DNA of 64,000 nucleotides from Ignavibacteriales bacterium (GTDB taxonomy: Bacteria; Bacteroidota; Ignavibacteria; Ignavibacteriales; Melioribacteraceae). Numbering within the stretch: the first letter of the stretch is position 1; each line of letters starts with the position of its first letter. Below the pieces are notes generated by a model, which was given only the letters and a program-made list of their open reading frames with translations, searched no databases and was not told the origin of the DNA. The DNA lies in assembly GCA_026390795.1 (NCBI GenBank), contig JAPLFG010000004.1, positions 231,604 through 295,603 of the forward strand, written 5' to 3'. Below, piece by piece: positions 9,503 to 19,262 of this stretch. The translations under genes were made by a program, and so were the position numbers.

Positions 9503-11650
9503 ATGAAAAAAATTTTAATGATCATTCTTCTTTCCCTCCTATTTATTGTTAATTCATTTGCTCAGGAAGGAATGTGGTTACTCAATCAACTCGATAAACT
9601 TAATCTGAAAGAAAAAGGTTTGAAAATCGAGGTGAGCGATATTTATAGCAAAGATAAACCCTCACTCTATAACGCGATAGTACAATTAGGAGGCGGTACT
9701 GCATCCTTTGTATCATCTGAAGGATTACTTGTAACAAATCATCATGTTGCTTTTACCGCTATCCAGCGTTCATCCAATGTGAATAGCGATTATTTAACTA
9801 ATGGATTTCTGGCTAAAAATTATTCCGAAGAGATTAAAGCACCGGGTTATGTAGCCCAATTGCTTACTGAAATGAGAGAAGTTACTTCAGAAATTTTGGG
9901 AGTAACAAAAAATATTACCGAGCCAATCGAAAAAGATAAAGCAATAAATAAAAAAATTGCTGCTCTAACAGAATCAGTCCGAAATGGTAGAGATGATATA
10001 AACGCTGTTATATCGGAAATGTACAACGGCAAACAGTATTTTCTTTTTGTATATAAATTATTTAAAGATATTAGAATTGTGTACGCACCGCCGGAATCAA
10101 TTGGCAATTATGGTGGTGAAATAGATAATTGGATGTGGCCGCGTCATACAGGAGATTTTTCATTCATGCGTGTTTATGTTGCACCAGACGGATCGGGAAA
10201 AGAATATGCCTCAGAAAACGTTCCCTACAAACCAAAAATTTGGCTCAAAGTTGCAAAAGAAAATTTGAAAGATGGGGATTTTACATTCGTTATTGGCTTC
10301 CCGGGATTTACCACACGCTACAGATCATCCACGTCCGTTGACTATAACCAAAATTTCAACTACCCGTTTACGATTAAAAATTTTAAAGAAATAATTGAAT
10401 TATTGGATAGCGTCACTAAAAACGATCATGCGGGTGAACTTAAAGTTGCGAGTCTTAAAAAAGGATTGGCAAATACTATGAAAAATTTTGAAGGAAAAGT
10501 CAGCGGTATGAAGAAAACAAATTTCCTTCAGAAGAAAATCGATTTTGAGAAAGAATTCATGACCTGGGTAAATAGTAACCCAGCTCGTAAAGTGAAGTAT
10601 GGAGATATACTTATTAGAGAGAAAGAACAATACAAACTTATCTCCGGCACAAGAGAAAGAGATAATGTACTAGGCGTTCTAACAGGACTTGCCGGAACCC
10701 AGTTGAGAGTTGCTTCATTAATTTATAACACTGTTAAGGAGATGGAATTACCGGAAAATGAAAGACAACCGGGATTCACAGACAAACTTGTAGAACGAAT
10801 TATTGATGGATTACAATATACTTATTCAAATTATTATGAACCTGCCGATAAAGCGTTAACAGTACGCGGCTTAAAAATGGCAAATGATCTTAAACAAGAT
10901 CAACGAATTCAACCAATGGAATTTATCTTCAGCGATAAATCAAAACCTATCGAGCAATTTGTTGAAGAGGCGTTCAACTCATCCAAGTTGAACGATCTTG
11001 AATATGCGAAGACACTTTTTAAAAAATCCACAAAAGAACTTGAAGCAATCAATGATCCATTTATTAAGATTGCATCAAATATTGATCCTTTGCTGAGGAA
11101 AATTCAGGCAACAAATCAGCTCTTTGGCGCTAATGTTACCGAATTAAGAAAAATTTATTTAGATGCTCTGTATGATTGGAAAGGGACGGGAATGTATCCC
11201 GATGCAAACGGAACAATGAGGTTTACTAGTGGAAATGTCAGAGGATATAGGCCTGCCGATGCTGTATGGTATTTTCCATTTACGACTTTAACAGGTGTTA
11301 TTGAGAAAAATACAAATGAAGAACCATTCAATGTACCTCAGAAATTAATTGATATCAGAAACAATAAAGATTTTGGTAGATGGATTAATCCGGACTTGAA
11401 AGATGTTCCGGTAGCGTTTACCCATCAAGTTGATATAACCGGTGGAAATAGCGGCAGTCCTGTTCTAAATGCGAAAGGAGAAATTGCAGGGATAGTTTTC
11501 GATGGGAACTACGAAGCCATGATTAGCGATTGGCAATATGATTTTGATTTGCAGCGCTGCATTTCTGTTGATATACATTATGTTTTATTTATTACAGAAA
11601 AATTTGGCAATGCCGGATTCATTCTTGATGAAATGGGAGTGAGCAGATAA
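9503..11650 (+). CDS. S46 family dipeptidyl-peptidase (DPP7-like)
   Basis: A 715-residue exported serine peptidase that cuts dipeptides from the N-termini of oligopeptides, a Bacteroidota trait linked to amino-acid use. A Sec signal peptide (about 1-20) is present. The chymotrypsin-like triad is visible: TNHH (His80/81), DNWMWPRHTGDFSF (Asp) and GGNSGSP (Ser650). An all-helical insertion (about 300-560) is typical of the family. The S1-pocket position lies in FDGNYE with Gly668. DPP11 has Arg there, so hydrophobic P1 specificity (DPP7 type) is predicted. The start ATG has an AGGGAG box. A terminator follows. Confidence 0.93.
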   Translation: MKKILMIILLSLLFIVNSFAQEGMWLLNQLDKLNLKEKGLKIEVSDIYSKDKPSLYNAIVQLGGGTASFVSSEGLLVTNHHVAFTAIQRSSNVNSDYLTNGFLAKNYSEEIKAPGYVAQLLTEMREVTSEILGVTKNITEPIEKDKAINKKIAALTESVRNGRDDINAVISEMYNGKQYFLFVYKLFKDIRIVYAPPESIGNYGGEIDNWMWPRHTGDFSFMRVYVAPDGSGKEYASENVPYKPKIWLKVAKENLKDGDFTFVIGFPGFTTRYRSSTSVDYNQNFNYPFTIKNFKEIIELLDSVTKNDHAGELKVASLKKGLANTMKNFEGKVSGMKKTNFLQKKIDFEKEFMTWVNSNPARKVKYGDILIREKEQYKLISGTRERDNVLGVLTGLAGTQLRVASLIYNTVKEMELPENERQPGFTDKLVERIIDGLQYTYSNYYEPADKALTVRGLKMANDLKQDQRIQPMEFIFSDKSKPIEQFVEEAFNSSKLNDLEYAKTLFKKSTKELEAINDPFIKIASNIDPLLRKIQATNQLFGANVTELRKIYLDALYDWKGTGMYPDANGTMRFTSGNVRGYRPADAVWYFPFTTLTGVIEKNTNEEPFNVPQKLIDIRNNKDFGRWINPDLKDVPVAFTHQVDITGGNSGSPVLNAKGEIAGIVFDGNYEAMISDWQYDFDLQRCISVDIHYVLFITEKFGNAGFILDEMGVSR

Positions 11651-11666
11651 TATTTTGATTTCAATT

Positions 11667-11700
11667 AAAGGCAGACATTATGTGTCTGCCTTTTTTTTAT
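11667..11700 (+). terminator. rho-independent terminator after the S46 peptidase gene
   Basis: A GGCAGACA / TGTCTGCC hairpin followed by eight T residues. Its stem is nearly the same as that of the csp terminator at 7678-7711. Confidence 0.88.
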
Positions 11701-11704
11701 ACTA

Positions 11705-11733
11705 TTGACAAGCTAACAAACTAAAGTTATGTT
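11705..11733 (+). promoter_or_regulatory. sigma70-type promoter for the GMC oxidoreductase gene
   Basis: TTGACA (11705-11710), a 17-nt spacer and TATGTT (11728-11733), placed directly behind the preceding terminator and about 65 bp before the start codon. Confidence 0.7.
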
Positions 11734-11798
11734 GCTCACAATTAAAGTTGTCAAAGAAAAATGATAATTGTTTATTCAGCCATTAAAGAATTAAGCAG

Positions 11799-13376
11799 AT
11801 GAAAGAGGAAAAGCAGTCGTTTGATTTTGATTATATAATAATCGGTTCCGGTTTTGGCGGTTCTGTTTCGGCACTCCGGTTATCAGAAAAGGGTTACAAA
11901 GTTCTTGTAATAGAAAAAGGAAAATGGTTTCGTGCAGAAGATTTTCCAAAATCCAACTGGAATGTGAAAAAATGGATTTGGCTTCCGACTTTCAAATTTT
12001 TTGGATTGTTTAAGATAACACTTTTCAAAAATGTTACTGTTCTTTCAGGTGTCGGTGTTGGCGGCGGATCACTTGTTTATGCAAATACATTACCGGTTCC
12101 AAAATCTGATTTTTTTACAGCCGAAAGCTGGGCACATTTAGCAGATTGGAAAAATGAATTAAAAGATTTTTATCCAGTCGCATTGAAGATGCTCGGTGCA
12201 TCTCAAAATCCACGTTTGGAAAAAGGCGATCTCGCACTTAAAGAACTTGCAAAAAAAATTGGCAAGCTGGATGAGTTTGAAGCTACAGAAGTAGCGGTAT
12301 TTTTCGGTGAACCTAATAAAATTGTACCAGACCCATACTTTGAAGGGAAAGGGCCGGACAGATCCGGCTGTACTTTTTGCGGCGGCTGTATGGTCGGCTG
12401 CCGTTTCAATGCAAAGAACACTCTCGATAAGAATTATCTATACTTCGCTCAAAAGAATGGAGTAAAAATTAAAGCTGAGTCGGAAGTGTATGATGTTCTC
12501 CCGCTCGATTCCAAAAACGGATCGACCGGCTACAAGGTAATGTGGAAGAGATCAACATCATTCATAAAAACAAAAGGCGAATTTACATCACGCGGAATTA
12601 TTTTTGCCGGGGGTGTACTGGGTACGATAAAACTTTTGTTAAAATTGAAACGTACTTCCCTACCAAATATTTCAGATAAACTTGGCTCGGGTATTAGAAC
12701 TAATTCCGAAAGCCTAATTGGCGTCACGACTTTTGACAAGGATGCCGCATTTTCAGACGGTGTGGCGATCGGTTCGATTCTTCATACAGATCAGTATAGT
12801 CATCTGGAACCGGTTCGTTATCCGGCAGGCTCCGGATTCTGGAGAATTCTTATGTCTCCGCTCGCTCATGGTAAAAATATTTTTATTCGGCTGGTAAAAG
12901 TAATCTTCGATATAATTTCCCATCCGGTAAAGAATTTTAGAATTTATTTTGTAAGTGATTGGGCAAAGAAAACACAAATCCTTTTATTTATGAGAACTAT
13001 TGATTCAACACTTCATTTTAGAAAAGGAATTTTCGGAATGAAATCCTATATCGAAAAAGGACAAGGACCAACAGCATTCATTCCCGAAGCAAAAACATTA
13101 TCTGATCAGTACGCACAAATTGTAAACGGGAAGACCACAGTGCTTTTATCTGAAACAGCATTAGGAATTCCAACAACGGCACATATTCTAGGCGGTGCTG
13201 TAATGGGAAAAAATAATTCCGAAGGAGTAATTGATAAAGACAATAATGTTTTTGGTTATGAAAACATGCTCATTTGTGACGGCTCGATGATAAGCGCTAA
13301 TCCGGGCGTGAATCCTTCTCTTACAATTACAGCTTTATCAGAAAGAGCAATGAGTAAAATCAAAAAAAACAATTAA
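11799..13376 (+). CDS. GMC-family FAD oxidoreductase (cholesterol-oxidase-like)
   Basis: A 525-residue flavoprotein. The N-terminal Rossmann motif IIGSGFGGS binds FAD, followed by the GMC segment SGVGVGGGSLVYANTL. A Cys-rich stretch CTFCGGCMVGC (about 191-201) is shared with the cholesterol oxidase/ChoD-like branch. The GMC C-terminal domain has GIPTTAHILGGAVMG (His) and NPGVNPSLT (Asn), the usual catalytic pair. No signal peptide, so cytoplasmic or membrane-associated. The substrate is probably a sterol-like or other alcohol and is not identifiable here. It has its own promoter at 11705. Confidence 0.88.
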   Translation: MKEEKQSFDFDYIIIGSGFGGSVSALRLSEKGYKVLVIEKGKWFRAEDFPKSNWNVKKWIWLPTFKFFGLFKITLFKNVTVLSGVGVGGGSLVYANTLPVPKSDFFTAESWAHLADWKNELKDFYPVALKMLGASQNPRLEKGDLALKELAKKIGKLDEFEATEVAVFFGEPNKIVPDPYFEGKGPDRSGCTFCGGCMVGCRFNAKNTLDKNYLYFAQKNGVKIKAESEVYDVLPLDSKNGSTGYKVMWKRSTSFIKTKGEFTSRGIIFAGGVLGTIKLLLKLKRTSLPNISDKLGSGIRTNSESLIGVTTFDKDAAFSDGVAIGSILHTDQYSHLEPVRYPAGSGFWRILMSPLAHGKNIFIRLVKVIFDIISHPVKNFRIYFVSDWAKKTQILLFMRTIDSTLHFRKGIFGMKSYIEKGQGPTAFIPEAKTLSDQYAQIVNGKTTVLLSETALGIPTTAHILGGAVMGKNNSEGVIDKDNNVFGYENMLICDGSMISANPGVNPSLTITALSERAMSKIKKNN

Positions 13377-13383
13377 TAATTAT

Positions 13384-13418
13384 GGATCAGACTTCTTTCT
13401 GAACCGGGTTTATTTTTT
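13384..13418. terminator. possible bidirectional terminator between convergent genes
   Basis: An imperfect stem (GGATCAGA / TCTGAACC) followed by GGGTTTATTTTTT lies just after the GMC gene and before the end of the opposing barrel gene. One stem mismatch, so moderate support. Confidence 0.4.
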
Positions 13419-13505
13419 GTTGGCGCTTCAATTTGTATCTCGCAAAAAAACGTCTGCATTTTACAATGAGTTTTTTTTACTCTCATCACTAAGTTATAAA
13501 TCGAT

Positions 13506-15743
13506 TTATATTCCGAATAGGTATTGTATTTTAACAAAGTATTGCTGATCCACATTTTTAATTCCGTAAGTACCTTCGTAATTCAGATAATCGCTTGTGG
13601 CGCCGGCATAAAATGTTGTGAACGCACTCAATTTATAACTGAATAACGGATAGACTTGATATGCTTTGGCAAAAGAATCGTACTGCAAAATTGTACGGAA
13701 GAAAAATTCCGGATTAAATTGATAAACTAGGACCGCGCGGTAAATATTTCCATCATAAAAAAGTTCTTTGGTCGCTTCGCTTGAAAGTCTGGCACGCGCA
13801 TAATCAAAAGAAAGATTTAATTGTGAAGTTGGTTTAAGAGTAAGCGAGACATCAAGGTTATGTCCGACTCCCATCTCTGGAGAATCTGAACGGTATATAA
13901 ATTTTCCGAACGAACTACTTATTGAAAGTGCTATTTCGTTGATTGGACGCGAATTGATATTAACATTAAAACGATGTATTCCGTAAAACCATATCCCGTG
14001 GAAATTTTCATCGTTCACTAATAAATAACTTGCATTTAGATTGGTCTGCCCTTTTAATGTTAAAGAAGAATACGTTTGAATAAACTGTTCTTTTTTTACT
14101 CCATAAAAATCGGAACGCATCTCGGAATTAAAGCCGAGAGATCCAAAATCTATGAATGAACCGGTAGGATAAAAATCATATTCGTGACCCATATAAACTT
14201 GCCTGTAACCATTCTGGTCAAACAAACCGTTGTATGTTTGATATGTAGGAGAAAAGTTGTTAAACGTCAGATTGAAATTATAATTTCTTGACGAATGCGA
14301 AAGATTCAGGTGAATACCGTTTCCCGAATACTCTTCTCCGTTGAATGCGGCATTAAAAGATGTACGGCCGAATTGCCGTGTGGAATTGAGAGCATCCAGA
14401 TCATTCAATTCTTTTGTTTGAGATAAAAAGCCTTCACCCGAGAAGTACCAGTTTTCCCAAAATTTATAATTCCAGTCAATACCAAGGACATAATTGTGTC
14501 CTCCGGATAAATCTCTAGTCATCATCTGCGTTCCGATATATGATTCATTGCCAATGTCATAACGGAGTCTGCCGATGTTTGCCAATGATTTTAAATGTGT
14601 ACCGACAGTATTGCTTCTCTCTTCACCTGGAATTACAAAAACAGTATTTCTATCGTATGCAGTCATAAAGATATAAGAGAGCGAACCGCTCTTTCCATTT
14701 ATACGTGCAGCAGCAAGCGGATCATTAATAGATCTTGAGTAATACATAGAGTTCATTAATAGTTCTCTGCCAATCAAAAAGAATGGGCGCTTCTCAGGAT
14801 ACGAAAGTGCAAACGTAGTATTCACACTTATCTGGGCGGCATCAGATTCAATTTGACTAAAATCCGGATTAAGTACAGCATCGAGAGAAAAATCCGGACT
14901 AGGAGAATATTTTATACCACCGCCAATGCGGCTTTGAAACGAATCAAATTTAATTCCTGCATTCGGATTATCCGGATCGGATAACTTTCCTAATTCCTGA
15001 CCCATCGCATAAGGTAGAAGTTCAATTGAACTACCTTGATGAATATTTTTAAGACCATCTAAATAACCGGCTTGAGACATTATTCCGGGAATGTTTCTAT
15101 CAAATGGAACCCATGAAAGTTGTGTACGGCTTGCTCTTGGAATGGTGCGTAGAACATTAATACGCCAATTTTGTACATCGGTATTCGGAAAGCTTAGACT
15201 TGAGAAAGGGATTGCCATTTCTGCGGTCCAGCCTTTGCCATTTCGAGATGCTTTGGCAAACCAGATCCAATCAAGACTTGAATCCTCATTATTTAGGATG
15301 GCGCCAAGATCACCTTGTATACCATACGGGTTCACAACAAATTCATATGATTTCTGATAATCGCCGTATGTATCAATACCAACAAAAACCCAATCATCTT
15401 GATACATTTTATCCCTTTCGGAAATATTTGCTCTTATTTGTTCCGGATTAGTATCGAAGCATTGAAAACCGAAATAAATATATTTGTCATCATAGAGTGC
15501 TCTTACAATTGTCTTTTGTGGGGCTGGAGTGTTATCTCCTGGTGTTACTTCGTAATTTATTTCTATCGGTTTAGCATTAAGCCAAACCGGATTATCAAGT
15601 TTTCCATCAATTTCAAATGCTTTATCTAAACGGAAAGCCTCCATAACTGGCTTAGAAACATTAGTCTCGGCTTGACCAAACGCAGAAGAAAACATGAATA
15701 TTAAATGTAGAAAGAGAATTTTAGAAATAAATTTTTCACCCAT
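13506..15743 (-). CDS. DUF5916 outer-membrane protein with CBM9-like N-terminal domain
   Basis: About 745 residues. The start is placed at the ATG at 15743 because a CGGAG box lies 8 nt upstream and the product then begins with a clean Sec signal (MGEKFISKILFLHLIFMFSSAFGQ). An upstream in-frame ATG would add 18 residues without signal character. Residues about 30-230 are a CBM9-like beta sandwich (IDGKLDNPVWLNAKPI, DDWVFVGIDTY, WTAEMAIPF). The rest is a long run of amphipathic strands ending in FVKIQYLFGI, as in outer-membrane barrels. DUF5916 proteins are typical of Bacteroidota. A surface-binding or transport role is likely, but no ligand is known. Confidence 0.85.
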   Translation of the reverse strand: MGEKFISKILFLHLIFMFSSAFGQAETNVSKPVMEAFRLDKAFEIDGKLDNPVWLNAKPIEINYEVTPGDNTPAPQKTIVRALYDDKYIYFGFQCFDTNPEQIRANISERDKMYQDDWVFVGIDTYGDYQKSYEFVVNPYGIQGDLGAILNNEDSSLDWIWFAKASRNGKGWTAEMAIPFSSLSFPNTDVQNWRINVLRTIPRASRTQLSWVPFDRNIPGIMSQAGYLDGLKNIHQGSSIELLPYAMGQELGKLSDPDNPNAGIKFDSFQSRIGGGIKYSPSPDFSLDAVLNPDFSQIESDAAQISVNTTFALSYPEKRPFFLIGRELLMNSMYYSRSINDPLAAARINGKSGSLSYIFMTAYDRNTVFVIPGEERSNTVGTHLKSLANIGRLRYDIGNESYIGTQMMTRDLSGGHNYVLGIDWNYKFWENWYFSGEGFLSQTKELNDLDALNSTRQFGRTSFNAAFNGEEYSGNGIHLNLSHSSRNYNFNLTFNNFSPTYQTYNGLFDQNGYRQVYMGHEYDFYPTGSFIDFGSLGFNSEMRSDFYGVKKEQFIQTYSSLTLKGQTNLNASYLLVNDENFHGIWFYGIHRFNVNINSRPINEIALSISSSFGKFIYRSDSPEMGVGHNLDVSLTLKPTSQLNLSFDYARARLSSEATKELFYDGNIYRAVLVYQFNPEFFFRTILQYDSFAKAYQVYPLFSYKLSAFTTFYAGATSDYLNYEGTYGIKNVDQQYFVKIQYLFGI

Positions 15744-15924
15744 AGAAATACTCCGATTAGAGGTTATAGCCGTAAATGATTTACACATATGACGCACAAC
15801 CCGGCAAAAAGGTTGGCTTGTAATCTTATTTTTCGAAAGAAAAAAGTTTGAATAATGATGTAAATATTTTGGGATTTACCTATGATAGACTGCAGTCAAT
15901 ACATTTCCACTAAATAGATAGATA

Positions 15925-17811
15925 TTATGAAAGAAGATTTTTTAGGTTTTCAAGTTCTTCCCATCTCACAAACAACCGTTTTACATTCGCTTTAGCTTTT
16001 TCAAGCTGCTCTGAGAGTTCGCTTGTTTGTGTTGCATACTTTTGATAAAAATCGGGTGAAGAAAATATTTTTTCAATTCTTTCCACTTCTGTTTCAGCTT
16101 TCAGAATATCATCTTCAATTGTTTCTAACTCTTTAGCTTCTTTCCATGTTAACTTTTTTATCTTCGGCTTAATACGAACAACTTCTTTTTTCTCCTTTGT
16201 TACCGTTTCAACATCATTTTTAAACCGTGCCTTCCTCTTTTCGATATAATAATCATAATTGCCTTCACTGAAATAAATTTCTCCATTATCTTCGAACGCA
16301 AGGATACCGTTACAAACACGGTTTAGAAAATACCTATCATGGCTTACTACAACAACACAACCGTCAAAAGCAATTAGCGCTTCTTCAAGAACACGTAATG
16401 TCGGAAGGTCAAGATCATTGGTAGGTTCATCGAGGAGTAAAAAATTTCCTCCATTCTTCAAAATTCTTGCAAGAGTCAATCTACTTTTCTCACCGCCGGA
16501 TAATCTTCCTACCAGAGTGTTAATCCTATCGTCTTCAAACAGAAAGCGGCGTAAATATGTCCATACACTAATCTCGCTTTTACCAAACTTAATTGACTCA
16601 CTCCCTTCTCCTATTGCTTGAATGACTGAATCCTCATCATTTAGTAGAAGGCGAGCTTGATCGATATAGTTGAACTCGGTTTTTTCACCGAAATCAATTT
16701 TCCCCGATGTAGGAGAGAGTTTTCCTAAAATGATTTTGAGAAGTGTAGTTTTGCCAACTCCGTTCTTACCAACAATTCCAAGTTTTCTTCCGGGCTCAAA
16801 ATTGAAACTGAGTCCTTCAAAAAGATTTTTATCACCGATCTTAATACCGATATTTTTCAATTCTGCGACTTTATTTCCTAATTTTTCTGCCGGAGGAATT
16901 ATCATTTCAACATCTAACTCAACTTCGGTATTCTGCTGGGAAGCAACTTCATAATATGTATCGAGACGGCTCTTGGCTTTTGTTCTCCGTGCCCTCGGTC
17001 CGCGTCGAACCCAATCAAGTTCCCGGCGTAAAAAATTCTGGCGCTTTCGCTCTTCAATTTCTTTTACTGTTTGTCTTTCAGATTTATTGATCAAGTAATC
17101 GGTATAATTTCCTTGATGCGAGAAAAAGACACCTAAAGATAACTCAACAATTCTGTTAGCAATTCGGTCTAAGAAGTAACGATCGTGAGTTACGAATATG
17201 CATGTACCTTTATAATCAGCGAGAAAATTTTCGATCCATTCAATCGAATCTGTATCAAGATGATTTGTTGGTTCATCCAGAATCAGCAGATCGGGCTGCG
17301 ATATTAAAGCTCGGCATAATGCAACTCTCCTCTTCTCACCGCCGGATAAAGTGGCTACATCTCTTTGAGGTTCGGGTGCATGTAATGATTTTATAAGTAG
17401 ATCAATTTTCCGTTCGAGATTCCATCCGTCAATTTGTAAAATCTTTTCTTCAATAATATGCCGCTTAGGAGAATCATGATCAAGATTTTCATATTCTTCA
17501 ATCAACTGAATAATACACTTGGCGCCGTCCAAAATATTTTCTTGTACGGTTCTAGTTTCATCAAGAGTAAATTCTTGTGACAGAAAACCAATAACTAGAT
17601 CTTTCTTTTTGGCAACTTCGCCGGAATCAGATTGAATTACACCGGAAATAACTTTAAGGAATGTGGATTTGCCCGCTCCGTTTCTTCCCACAAGACCAAT
17701 GCGGTCGCCTTCATGAACACTTAGTGATGCTTTATCAAGAATGATCTGTTCACCGTAGTGAACCTCTAGTTCCTTTGCAGTTAGTATTACCGGACTTATA
17801 TTATTTTCCAC
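15925..17811 (-). CDS. ABC-F family ATPase (Uup-like)
   Basis: A soluble tandem ATPase that acts on ribosomes or DNA-linked processes rather than transport. Two nucleotide-binding domains carry Walker A GRNGAGKST and GKNGVGKTT, signatures LSGGEKRRV and LSGGEKSRL, and Walker B ILDEPTNHLD and LLDEPTNDLD. The C-terminal coiled coil (last about 90 residues) matches the Uup type. I chose the GTG at 17811: the longer frame starts at a TTG (17889) that would overlap the divergent gene's frame, and its 26 extra residues look non-coding. Neither start has a good Shine-Dalgarno, so the N-terminus is uncertain. Confidence 0.9.
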   Translation of the reverse strand: MENNISPVILTAKELEVHYGEQIILDKASLSVHEGDRIGLVGRNGAGKSTFLKVISGVIQSDSGEVAKKKDLVIGFLSQEFTLDETRTVQENILDGAKCIIQLIEEYENLDHDSPKRHIIEEKILQIDGWNLERKIDLLIKSLHAPEPQRDVATLSGGEKRRVALCRALISQPDLLILDEPTNHLDTDSIEWIENFLADYKGTCIFVTHDRYFLDRIANRIVELSLGVFFSHQGNYTDYLINKSERQTVKEIEERKRQNFLRRELDWVRRGPRARRTKAKSRLDTYYEVASQQNTEVELDVEMIIPPAEKLGNKVAELKNIGIKIGDKNLFEGLSFNFEPGRKLGIVGKNGVGKTTLLKIILGKLSPTSGKIDFGEKTEFNYIDQARLLLNDEDSVIQAIGEGSESIKFGKSEISVWTYLRRFLFEDDRINTLVGRLSGGEKSRLTLARILKNGGNFLLLDEPTNDLDLPTLRVLEEALIAFDGCVVVVSHDRYFLNRVCNGILAFEDNGEIYFSEGNYDYYIEKRKARFKNDVETVTKEKKEVVRIKPKIKKLTWKEAKELETIEDDILKAETEVERIEKIFSSPDFYQKYATQTSELSEQLEKAKANVKRLFVRWEELENLKNLLS

Positions 17812-17924
17812 TAAAACTTTTTTATATGTGATTGGGGCTGCAAATATAAGAAATATAGAATTGTGGTCATTAATTGAAAGTGTTGGCAAATTCTGTTAGT
17901 TTGAATCAAAAAATTCCGGTCATT

Positions 17925-19169
17925 ATGAATTCAATCGAATGGACATTTCAACTAAGATTTATTGTTGCTCTTGCTTTGGGTTTACTAATCGGCTTAGAAC
18001 GGGAAAGCAACAAAAGTAAGCACAAGGTTTTAATCCTTGGCGGTATTAGAACATTTCCAATAATAAGCATGCTTGGATTTGGCTGCGCATGGCTCTTTCA
18101 GTTGGGCGTTACTGCTATGCTTCCACTCGGGTTGTTAAGCATTTGCGCTCTGGCATCTATCTCATATTTTTCAAAAATACAAGCCGATCATTGGGGAGTA
18201 ACAAGCGAGGTATCGGCTCTTCTAACATTCGTTATAGGCGCGTTAGCTTTGCTGGTTGATATTTGGGCTGCAATGGCATTAGGCATTATTAACACTATGC
18301 TTCTTTCGGAAAAAGCGGGATTAGAAAACGTAGTTGAAAAACTTGACAAGTCGGAATTTACTGCCGTTTTGAAATTCCTTCTGGTTACTCTAATAATTCT
18401 TCCAGTACTTCCAAATAAAGATTTTACTCAATTCGAACTCAACCCTTCTAAAATCTGGCAGATCGTAATACTTGTGTCATCAATTGGATTTGTTGGTTAT
18501 CTTCTTTCAAAATTTTTGGGATTGAAAGTTGGATTCTGGCTCTCAGGTTTGGTTGGAGGACTTGTTTCAAGCACCGCGGTTTCAATCGCTTACGGTAGAG
18601 TTGCACAAAATAGTCCGCAGAAAGGACCAAATGCTCTTCAAGCTACTGTTGTTGCAAGCAGTGTAATGTATCTTCGCATCCTTGTATTGGTCTTTATAAT
18701 TAATCCGCTTGTAGTTTATTCTCTTTGGTGGAAACTGGTGCTCTTAAGCATAATTGGGTTTGGTCTTTCATTGATAAAAACAAATTTCGCCAAAACAGTG
18801 AAGTCATCAGAAAAAGATTTTCAGCAATTACAAAATCCATTTGAGCTTAAACCGGCGATGGTTTTCGCAATTTTATTTGTTGCGCTTACCATCATTACAA
18901 AATTGGCAAAGCAGTATATCGGTTCTCAAGGATTGCTCTCACTTTCCGCAATTGTCGGTCTATCCGATATTGATCCGTTCATTCTTTCTTTGATTCAAGG
19001 CGCACAACTTGATATTCCTCTGATCACTTCAGCGATAATAATTGCATCAATGAGTAATACAATTATCAAAGGAATTTATTTCGGTTATTTTGTTCCATCT
19101 TTAAGATTAAGAACAGCCGAACGATTCGGCATTCTTGCACTTGCTCATATCCCTTTATTATTTCTTTGA
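17925..19169 (+). CDS. MgtC/SapB-type membrane protein with DUF4010 domain
   Basis: A 414-residue integral membrane protein with about 12 hydrophobic segments. The N-terminal part (FIVALALGLLIGLERE, then GGIRTFPIISMLGF) is the MgtC/SapB motif. The remainder is a DUF4010-type membrane domain (LSGLVGGLVSSTAVSIAYGR, LSAIVGLSDIDPFILSL). The start is placed at the ATG at 17925 because the upstream in-frame start is only a TTG and MgtC proteins begin near this point. The function is presumably ion or small-molecule handling at the inner membrane. It is divergent from the ABC-F gene. Confidence 0.82.
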   Translation: MNSIEWTFQLRFIVALALGLLIGLERESNKSKHKVLILGGIRTFPIISMLGFGCAWLFQLGVTAMLPLGLLSICALASISYFSKIQADHWGVTSEVSALLTFVIGALALLVDIWAAMALGIINTMLLSEKAGLENVVEKLDKSEFTAVLKFLLVTLIILPVLPNKDFTQFELNPSKIWQIVILVSSIGFVGYLLSKFLGLKVGFWLSGLVGGLVSSTAVSIAYGRVAQNSPQKGPNALQATVVASSVMYLRILVLVFIINPLVVYSLWWKLVLLSIIGFGLSLIKTNFAKTVKSSEKDFQQLQNPFELKPAMVFAILFVALTIITKLAKQYIGSQGLLSLSAIVGLSDIDPFILSLIQGAQLDIPLITSAIIIASMSNTIIKGIYFGYFVPSLRLRTAERFGILALAHIPLLFL

Positions 19170-19262
19170 CTAAAAAGTGATCACGGAGAATTTTTAGTTT
19201 CTAATCAAAAAAAGAAATGATAGTTTTGCCATTAATTTTTCTAAATCAATAATAAGATTTGA

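Noticed and set aside
15744..15797. Longer start for the DUF5916 protein
   Set aside because: The added 18 residues break the signal peptide character, and the ATG at 15743 has a clear SD.
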